Origin: Ruminococcaceae bacterium UBA794
Lineage (GTDB): Bacteria > Bacillota > Clostridia > Oscillospirales > Ruminococcaceae
Length of the DNA stretch: 11,006 bases
Assembly (NCBI GenBank): GCA_002304735.1
Contig: DBIU01000023.1
Location: forward strand, 37,884-48,889
Direction of reading: 5' to 3'
Part shown: piece after piece, positions 6,308 through 11,006 of the stretch
Layout of the letters: every line of letters begins with the position of its first letter
Position numbering within the stretch: the stretch's first letter is position 1
The notes under the pieces: model-generated
Databases searched by the model: none
Told to the model about the DNA's origin: nothing
The model's input: only the letters and a program-made list of their open reading frames with translations
Translations under genes and position numbers: made by a program

Positions 6308-6751
6308 ATGAAGCTTGATATTACAGAAAACGTTTCGGGAGTTTCCTTCAACAACGTCCCGCTTGACAGGACGATTATGGAGGATACGCTGAAAATTGTT
6401 GCCGAGGCGGGAATAAACGTTGATATGATTTCGATGACCGCGCCGACTTCGGAGATTTTCAGCTTCGGATTTACGGTTAACGATGATGATATTCCAAAGC
6501 TGCTTGGCATTGTAAAGGTGCTTCGCGACAAGGATTGCGTTGCTCCGATGATAAACAGCGGAAACAGAAAAATTGTGATTAAGACGGACGAAATGAAGAA
6601 ATGCGTCGGTTATGCGGCGAGAGTTTTTGAAATTCTCAACCGCCTCAATGCGATGATTTTGATGATAACAACGGGCGAGGACGAGATTTCCGTGCTTATT
6701 AGAAACGCGGACGCGGACGCTGTTTGCGCTGCGTTTGAAAAGGAGCTTTGA
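6308..6751 (+). CDS. Stand-alone tandem ACT-domain protein, aspartokinase regulatory-half-like
   Basis: A 147-residue cytosolic protein made of two ACT domains and nothing else: about residues 7-78 and 87-147. The segment INVDMISMTAPTSEIFSFGFTV (36-57) mirrors the first ACT domain of aspartate kinases (NVDMI...FTV). KKCVGYAARVFEILNRLNAM (97-116) plus ITTGEDEISVLI (120-131) mirrors the second ACT domain, including the helix that normally reads GVAAKVF. The kinase catalytic domain is absent, and the gene has its own start codon with a near-perfect ribosome site AAGGAGGG (6294-6301), so it is not a visible gene remnant. ACT domains bind amino acids; placement after dapB in a lysine-controlled operon suggests lysine or threonine sensing. 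It could regulate an aspartate kinase encoded elsewhere, by analogy with the beta subunit of Bacillus aspartokinase II, or another enzyme. The fold is well supported; the role is inference. Confidence 0.85.
   Translation: MKLDITENVSGVSFNNVPLDRTIMEDTLKIVAEAGINVDMISMTAPTSEIFSFGFTVNDDDIPKLLGIVKVLRDKDCVAPMINSGNRKIVIKTDEMKKCVGYAARVFEILNRLNAMILMITTGEDEISVLIRNADADAVCAAFEKEL
6738..6745 (+). promoter_or_regulatory. Ribosome binding site deciding the mscS-like start
   Basis: AAAAGGAG lies inside the last codons of the ACT gene. It is 5 bases from the ATG at 6751 but only 2 from an in-frame TTG at 6748, so the ATG is preferred. The ATG shares one base with the preceding TGA stop (TGATG, 6749-6753), the classic arrangement for translational coupling. 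Confidence 0.75.
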
Positions 6752-7683
6752 TGAACCTTTTTACAGCTTTTTTATCGGGCGCGGCTTCTTCCGCGGAAAG
6801 CGCGTCGGAAAACTCGCTTGACGAAGCATTTTCCGAGATTACGCGCGACCCGCAGCACGCTCTTACCGCAATAGGGAATTTTTTCAAGGGCTTGCTTGAC
6901 GCATTTCTCGCGGCGCTGCCGTCGATTTTAGTTGCGATAATAGTCTTGATTGTGGGATTAATTCTCACAAAAATCAGCGTTAAGCTAATGACAAAAGGAC
7001 TTTCCAAAACGAAGCTTGACCTTACCGTCGTGAAATTTACGACGCAGGTTGTGAAGATAGTGCTTTATGTTTTGCTGATAACTATTGTGCTGAGCCTTGT
7101 CGGAATACCGTCTACTTCGATTATTACGGTAATCGGCACGGCGGGCGTTGCAATCGGTCTTGCGCTTCAGAACTCGCTTTCGAACGTTGCGGGCGGGTTT
7201 ATGCTAATGATTTCAAAGCCGTTCAAAATCGGCGACTACATTATCACAAACGGCGTAGAAGGCACGGTTTCGCAGATTTCGATACTGCATACTCAGCTTA
7301 ATTCATCGACAAATCAAGTTATTCTTATCCCGAACGGACTTGCGCTGAACGCGGTTGTGATAAACAATTCGCAGAATGAAGAACGCAGAGTCGACGTTAA
7401 TTTCTCGATATCCTACAATGATGATTTCGAGCTTGCGCAAAAGACGATAACCGACATTATCAAAGCGCACGAAAAGGTTGATAAGGACAAGGAAATATTC
7501 GTCCGTATGAGCGAGCATGGCGACAGCGCAATTATTATCACATCGCGCTGCTGGTGTAAAAACGCCGATTACTGGCAGGTTCATTTCGATTTGCTTGAGC
7601 AGGTTCGGGCGGCATTTATCGAGAAAAACATTGAAATTCCGTTCAATCAGCTTGACGTTAACATTAACTCAAATTCGCAATAA
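6751..7683 (+). CDS. Small-conductance mechanosensitive channel (MscS family)
   Basis: A 310-residue membrane protein close in size to E. coli MscS (286). An N-terminal tail with a soluble, acidic stretch (about 11-45) precedes TM1 (55-76), TM2 (99-117) and the pore helix region TM3 (119-155). TM3 has the glycine/alanine pattern IGTAGVAIGLALQNSLSNVA (128-147) seen in MscS, then KPFKIGDYI (156-164). The beta domain includes VILIPNG (190-196) and the C-terminal alpha/beta domain reads QVRAAFIEKNIEIPFNQLDV. MscS channels open on membrane tension and release solutes in hypo-osmotic shock; some relatives (MscCG of Corynebacterium) export glutamate. This gene is last in the lysine operon and overlaps the ACT gene stop by one base, so it shares the riboswitch-controlled transcript. 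Osmotic release is the default role; any link to lysine or cell wall supply is inferred from position only. Confidence 0.93.
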   Translation: MNLFTAFLSGAASSAESASENSLDEAFSEITRDPQHALTAIGNFFKGLLDAFLAALPSILVAIIVLIVGLILTKISVKLMTKGLSKTKLDLTVVKFTTQVVKIVLYVLLITIVLSLVGIPSTSIITVIGTAGVAIGLALQNSLSNVAGGFMLMISKPFKIGDYIITNGVEGTVSQISILHTQLNSSTNQVILIPNGLALNAVVINNSQNEERRVDVNFSISYNDDFELAQKTITDIIKAHEKVDKDKEIFVRMSEHGDSAIIITSRCWCKNADYWQVHFDLLEQVRAAFIEKNIEIPFNQLDVNINSNSQ

Positions 7684-7690
7684 TAACAGC

Positions 7691-7719
7691 AAAGTCCGCC
7701 TTTTCGGGGCGGACTTTTT
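7691..7719 (+). terminator. Intrinsic terminator of the lysine operon
   Basis: A perfect 10-bp stem AAAGTCCGCC (7691-7700) / GGCGGACTTT (7708-7717) with a 7-base loop ends in five T (7715-7719), 8 bases after the mscS-like stop. It lies between two convergent genes. Read on the minus strand the same hairpin has only a three-T tail, so it may also serve the ABC gene but less efficiently. Confidence 0.93.
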
Positions 7720-7735
7720 GTGTGTATAATGGAAT

Positions 7736-10516
7736 TTATTCGGTTCTGAGCGCTTCAACAGGGTCTTTCTTTGAAGCGATTCTTGCGGGGAAAAGACCCG
7801 CGATAAGCGTAAGAAGCATACTTATGACAACGAGAATTACTGCGCCCTGCCACGGAAGCTGCGACATTCCGGAAATGCCGGTGAGATACTCGATGATAAT
7901 GTTAATCGGGATATTCAAAAGCAAGGTTATCAGAATACCGATTACGCCTGCGGAAAAGCCGACAATAAGCGTTTCTGCGTTGAAGACGTTTGAAACGTCG
8001 CGTTTTGAAGCGCCGATTGCTCTGAGAATACCGATTTCCTTTGTCCTTTCGAGAACGGAAATATAGGTGATAATTCCAATCATAATCGACGAAACGACAA
8101 GCGAAATTGCGACAAACGCTATCAAAATGTATGAAATCGAGTCGATAATTGTCGAAACGGAAGAAATCATAAGCCCGATATAGTCGGTGTAGTTGATAAC
8201 GTCCTCGGTTTTTTCTTCGGCTGTTTTGCGTTCGTTATAATCGTTAATCAGCTTTGTAATTTTTTCCTTGCCGTCAAAATCTTTAGCGTAAATCGACATT
8301 GACGAAGGCTCGGAAAGGTCTGCAAAGCCGAGCTTTTCAAGGTTGCCGTCATAGGTCGCTTCTGTGGTTTCGGGCTCCTGCGTGAGCTTCATAAGCTCGC
8401 TGATTTGGTCCGCTGTGAGAATTTTCATCATAGCGCCCGAAATAGCCGAGGGCGTTGACATTCCGAGAATTGCGGTTTGCTGCTGTTCCGGAGGAAGCTG
8501 AGCAAGCTGGGCTAATTGTTCCTGCGAAAGGGAAGCCGCGAGCGTTTCGCCGAGCTTCTGCTGCTGTTCGGCAGAAAGCATCTGCATAATTACCTTAAAC
8601 GCTTCTTCCTGCGTCATCGGCTTCTTTTCAACGCCGTCAACCGTGAACTCAATTCCCGTAAAAACGTCGACTTTCGGGTTTTCAAGCTGCTTTTTCATAA
8701 GTTCGCTTTCGCGCGTGCGCTCAATCATATACTCGGTAAGAGCGTGCGTATAGCCAATTCCGCCGCTGTTTGACGAGGAGATGAGGCTGTCGCCGTCGGG
8801 ACGGATAATGCCAACGACCTTGATTTCCGGCGCTTTTTCAAGAACTGCGTTCATATAGTCCGAATCGGCGGTCATATCGTCGTATCCGCCTTTGTCGTTC
8901 GCCTTATACATATCGGAAACGGTGAGCAATCTGAACGTTTTTGACATAAGCTGCTCGTAGGTGAAGGTCATATCGCCCGTGTCAAGCTCAATGTTTTCGC
9001 CCGCCATAAACTTTGCCATCATATCCGAAAGCTCTTTCTGGTCGCGAAGTCCGAGAGCGTAAAGCGCAAGGTCCGACAGCTCGTTTTGCTTGTTTACGAT
9101 AAACACAACCTCGTTATAGCTCTCGGGAAGCCGTCCCGCGAGAATTTCATACTGCTCCTCGGTCGATTTGTTGTTTAGAAGCTCGCTCCAGAAATTGGTT
9201 GAGCTCATATTGCTCCCGCCGCCGAAAAGCGTGGAATACGTTCCGCCCATCTGAGCAACATTCGCGGACATTTCTTTTCCGAGCATCGCTTCCATAACGG
9301 TTGACGGGTTCATTCTAAGCACGTTATCGTTCAAATCCTTGCCGTAAATATAGAGCTTAGGCGAGTAGCTGTACTGAATTTCGGTTACGCTGTCGAGAAT
9401 ATTGTCGGGGTTTGACTCGATATATTCCTTGAAATCCTTAAGATTGTTGGTTTGGATTTCCGAGAGCATTGTTTTAACCATTTCCGTGGAAATATCGTTT
9501 GTATAAACAAGATTTGGGTCGCGTTCTTCAACGTTTTCTTCGTTCTTGCCCATCATAGATTCCATCAGTTTTGAATAGTCCATAGTTTCCTGCTGAATGG
9601 AAATGGGATAGGAAGCGAGCGTGGAATGTTCAACGCTGTCTATATAATTCTGAACGCCGTTTGAAAGCGAAAGAATAAGCGCAATTCCGATAATACCGAT
9701 GCTTCCCGCAAAGGACGTGAGGAACGTTCTTCCTTTTTTCGTGAGAAGATTGTTTCGAGAGAGCGCAAGCGCCGTTGCAAAGGACATCGAGGTCTTTTTC
9801 AAGCCCTTCGGCTTCTTTTTCTCAACCTTTTCTTCGCCGTCAAAAGGGTTTGAGTCGCTCTTAATCTTACCGTCAACAAGCTTTACAACACGCGTCGCAT
9901 ACTGCTGGGCAAGCTCGGGATTGTGCGTTACCATAATTACAAGCCTGTCGCTCGCGATTTCCTTGATGAGGTCCATAATCTGAACAGACGTTTCGCTGTC
10001 GAGAGCGCCCGTAGGTTCGTCCGCAAGCAGAATATCCGGGTCGTTAACGAGCGCGCGTGCGATAGCGACTCTCTGCATCTGACCGCCCGACATCTGGTTG
10101 GGGCGCTTATTGAGCTGGTCGCCAAGACCAACCTTTTCGAGAGCCTCTTTAGCGCGTTTTTTGCGCTCAGCCTTTGATACTCCCGAAAGCGTAAGCGCAA
10201 GCTCAACGTTTGAGAGAACCGTTTGATGCGGAATAAGGTTATAGCTCTGGAAAATAAATCCGACAGAATGATTTCTGTAAGTATCCCAGTCGCGGCTCTT
10301 AAACTGCTTCGTTGATTTGCCGTTTATAATAAGGTCGCCGGAGGTGTAGGAGTCAAGACCGCCGATAATGTTCAGAAGCGTTGTTTTGCCGCAGCCCGAA
10401 TGTCCGAGAACGGCTACAAGCTCGCTTTCACGAAAGCGTATCGAAACATCTTTAAGCGCGTGAACGGTTTCGCTGCCCGTTGCGTAATCCTTTACGATAT
10501 TTTTTATTTCAAGCAT
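7736..10516 (-). CDS. Fused ABC transporter, ATPase plus FtsX-type permease with large ectodomain
   Basis: One 926-residue chain. The ATPase domain (1-220) has Walker A GHSGCGKTT (38-46), Q-loop Q90, signature MSGGQMQ (142-148), Walker B DILLADEP (161-168) and switch H198; it is of the LolD/MacB type. After a basic linker (228-262) come TM1 (265-287), an extracellular region of about 500 residues, then TM2-4 (about 790-820, 847-871, 890-911) forming the FtsX/MacB permease domain. Typical permease motifs are ERTKEIGILRAIGAS (823-837) and PARIASKKDPVEAL (910-923). The layout resembles MacB but is far longer than the 648 residues of E. coli MacB, the extra length being in the ectodomain. No MacA-like partner is adjacent. 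MacB-type proteins transmit force across the membrane rather than passing substrate through a channel; lipoprotein, peptide or antibiotic handling are all possible. A GTG 27 bases upstream lacks a ribosome site, so the ATG at 10516 is used. Confidence 0.93.
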   Translation of the reverse strand: MLEIKNIVKDYATGSETVHALKDVSIRFRESELVAVLGHSGCGKTTLLNIIGGLDSYTSGDLIINGKSTKQFKSRDWDTYRNHSVGFIFQSYNLIPHQTVLSNVELALTLSGVSKAERKKRAKEALEKVGLGDQLNKRPNQMSGGQMQRVAIARALVNDPDILLADEPTGALDSETSVQIMDLIKEIASDRLVIMVTHNPELAQQYATRVVKLVDGKIKSDSNPFDGEEKVEKKKPKGLKKTSMSFATALALSRNNLLTKKGRTFLTSFAGSIGIIGIALILSLSNGVQNYIDSVEHSTLASYPISIQQETMDYSKLMESMMGKNEENVEERDPNLVYTNDISTEMVKTMLSEIQTNNLKDFKEYIESNPDNILDSVTEIQYSYSPKLYIYGKDLNDNVLRMNPSTVMEAMLGKEMSANVAQMGGTYSTLFGGGSNMSSTNFWSELLNNKSTEEQYEILAGRLPESYNEVVFIVNKQNELSDLALYALGLRDQKELSDMMAKFMAGENIELDTGDMTFTYEQLMSKTFRLLTVSDMYKANDKGGYDDMTADSDYMNAVLEKAPEIKVVGIIRPDGDSLISSSNSGGIGYTHALTEYMIERTRESELMKKQLENPKVDVFTGIEFTVDGVEKKPMTQEEAFKVIMQMLSAEQQQKLGETLAASLSQEQLAQLAQLPPEQQQTAILGMSTPSAISGAMMKILTADQISELMKLTQEPETTEATYDGNLEKLGFADLSEPSSMSIYAKDFDGKEKITKLINDYNERKTAEEKTEDVINYTDYIGLMISSVSTIIDSISYILIAFVAISLVVSSIMIGIITYISVLERTKEIGILRAIGASKRDVSNVFNAETLIVGFSAGVIGILITLLLNIPINIIIEYLTGISGMSQLPWQGAVILVVISMLLTLIAGLFPARIASKKDPVEALRTE

Positions 10517-10521
10517 ATTTT

Positions 10522-10528
10522 CTCCCTT
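10522..10528 (-). promoter_or_regulatory. Ribosome binding site deciding the ABC transporter start
   Basis: AAGGGAG lies 5 bases before the ATG at 10516 on the minus strand. The upstream in-frame GTG at 10543 has only A/T-rich sequence before it and would swallow this site, so the shorter protein starting MLEIKNIVKDY is preferred; that start also matches where ABC ATPase homology usually begins. Confidence 0.8.
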
Positions 10529-10547
10529 CAAAAACTTAATCACATTT

Positions 10548-10576
10548 ATTTTACATCATTTTTTTCGTTTTGTCAA
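10548..10576 (-). promoter_or_regulatory. Sigma-A promoter for the fused ABC transporter gene
   Basis: Minus strand -35 box TTGACA (10576-10571), a 17-base spacer, and -10 box TAAAAT (10553-10548). The start site would be near 10541, giving a leader of about 25 bases to the ATG at 10516. It also places the upstream GTG at 10543 at or before the transcription start, which is another reason to reject that start codon. Confidence 0.85.
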
Positions 10577-10600
10577 TAATATAATTTTGAAATATATAAT
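10570..10600 (+). promoter_or_regulatory. Weak candidate promoter for the PH-domain gene
   Basis: A perfect -10 hexamer TATAAT (10595-10600) has a -35-like TTGTCA (10570-10575) at a long 19-base spacing. A second TATAAT lies at 10580-10585 without a good -35. The -35-like box shares its bases with the -35 of the divergent ABC promoter, so the two might compete. In AT-rich DNA such matches are common, hence low confidence. Confidence 0.35.
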
Positions 10601-10618
10601 CAAAAAAGCGAGGCTGTT

Positions 10619-10963
10619 TTGAAAGAAATAGAAAAAAATATTATGGTTTTGGCGGCTTTTTCGGTGATTTTCGGAATAATTTGCGTGTTTTTGATTTTTA
10701 TTTGCGATAATAATATTGCACAATCGTCAATTGCTGTTCTGTTTGTTTTAATCGAAATATATGTGCTCGTTCATTTTCGGTCGATAAAATATACCGTTTC
10801 GGAAGAATTATTTATAAAGAAAAGCGGAATAGTTTTCAAGAAAACGAAAACTGTTCCGCTTGATAAAATCGTGATGAAAAGCGTATTTTCGGTCGGAAAA
10901 ACAGTGTTTTTCACGTTAATTCGCACTTCAGGCTCAATTTCTGTGATATTCGGCGAATTTTAG
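10619..10963 (+). CDS. Small membrane protein with bacterial PH-like (YdbS/bPH2-type) domain
   Basis: A 114-residue protein starting at a TTG, supported by GAGG (10610-10613) five bases upstream; the next in-frame ATG (10643) would cut into the first membrane span. Two hydrophobic spans (about 8-28 and 34-53) are followed by a beta-rich stretch: KYTVSEELFIKKSGIVFKKT (57-76), VPLDKIVMKSV (79-89), then strands to the end. The pattern 'ytvs-e-L-I-k-sG-l-f-k...-iPLdkI' is that of the bacterial PH domain family (bPH2, Pfam PF03703), whose function is mostly unknown. The domain looks short, ending without the usual final helix. Codon use is clearly more AT-rich (many TTT, ATA, AAA) than in the neighbouring genes. 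Its stop overlaps the stop of the converging gene on the other strand. Confidence 0.65.
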   Translation: MKEIEKNIMVLAAFSVIFGIICVFLIFICDNNIAQSSIAVLFVLIEIYVLVHFRSIKYTVSEELFIKKSGIVFKKTKTVPLDKIVMKSVFSVGKTVFFTLIRTSGSISVIFGEF

Positions 10964-11006
10964 TCCCGCTCAATAAGCAGCTTAATCGCGTCGATAGCGC
11001 AGGTTA
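10960..11006 (-). CDS. C-terminal tail of a minus-strand gene cut by the right edge
   Basis: Reading the minus strand from the window edge gives an open frame ending TCAIDAIKLLIERD and a TAA stop (10962-10960). The GC-richer composition and codon choice (GAC, GCG, AAG, CTG) match the larger genes of this window and differ from the AT-rich PH gene it runs into. Fourteen complete codons are too few to name a product. The stop codons of the two converging genes overlap. Confidence 0.5.
   Translation of the reverse strand, partial: TCAIDAIKLLIERD

Noticed and set aside
6748..6750. TTG as start codon for the MscS-like gene
   Set aside because: It lies only 2 bases from the ribosome site, while the ATG immediately after is at 5 bases and fits the TGATG overlap.
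1..11006. CRISPR arrays, insertion sequences, phage or defence genes, tRNA or rRNA
   Set aside because: No spaced direct repeats, transposase or integrase motifs, paired terminal repeats or structural RNA signatures were seen on either strand; the genes are housekeeping or transport genes.

Overview
The window looks like ordinary chromosomal DNA from a low-to-mid GC Bacillota, most likely a Clostridia/Oscillospirales-type gut anaerobe. This rests on strong Shine-Dalgarno sequences (GGAGG type), consensus sigma-A promoters with 17-bp spacers, a lysine riboswitch ahead of the DAP genes, and a single-chain ABC-ATPase/FtsX permease. The placement is inference from gene style, not a database match. 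There are no mobile elements, CRISPR arrays, tRNA/rRNA genes or phage genes.

Layout. (1) Bases 1-1148, minus: a membrane protein of the AI-2E/PerM family, cut by the left edge, with its own promoter whose -10 sits in a perfect 8-2-8 palindrome. (2) Bases 1214-3023, minus: queA (queuosine tRNA modification) followed by a metal-dependent amidohydrolase translated from a ribosome site that overlaps the queA stop. (3) Bases 3117-7719, plus: a lysine biosynthesis operon. A strong promoter is followed by a lysine (L-box) riboswitch with its terminator, then asd, dapA, dapB, a stand-alone tandem ACT-domain protein resembling the regulatory half of aspartate kinase, and an MscS-type channel gene overlapping the ACT gene by one base; a strong terminator closes the unit. 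(4) Bases 7736-10516, minus: one large fused ABC transporter with an extracellular domain of about 500 residues. (5) Bases 10619-10963, plus: a small AT-rich membrane protein with a bacterial PH-like domain. (6) Bases 10960-11006: the C-terminal tail of another minus-strand gene.

How it works together. Asd makes aspartate semialdehyde, DapA condenses it with pyruvate, and DapB reduces the product to tetrahydrodipicolinate, the precursor of DAP (cell wall) and lysine. The leader RNA should stop transcription when lysine is plentiful. No aspartate kinase catalytic gene is in the window, so the ACT protein may act on one encoded elsewhere. The MscS gene is locked into the same transcript.

I did not find a clearly new system. 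The points most worth following up are the free-standing aspartokinase-like ACT protein, the MscS channel placed under lysine riboswitch control, and the large unclassified ectodomain of the ABC protein.
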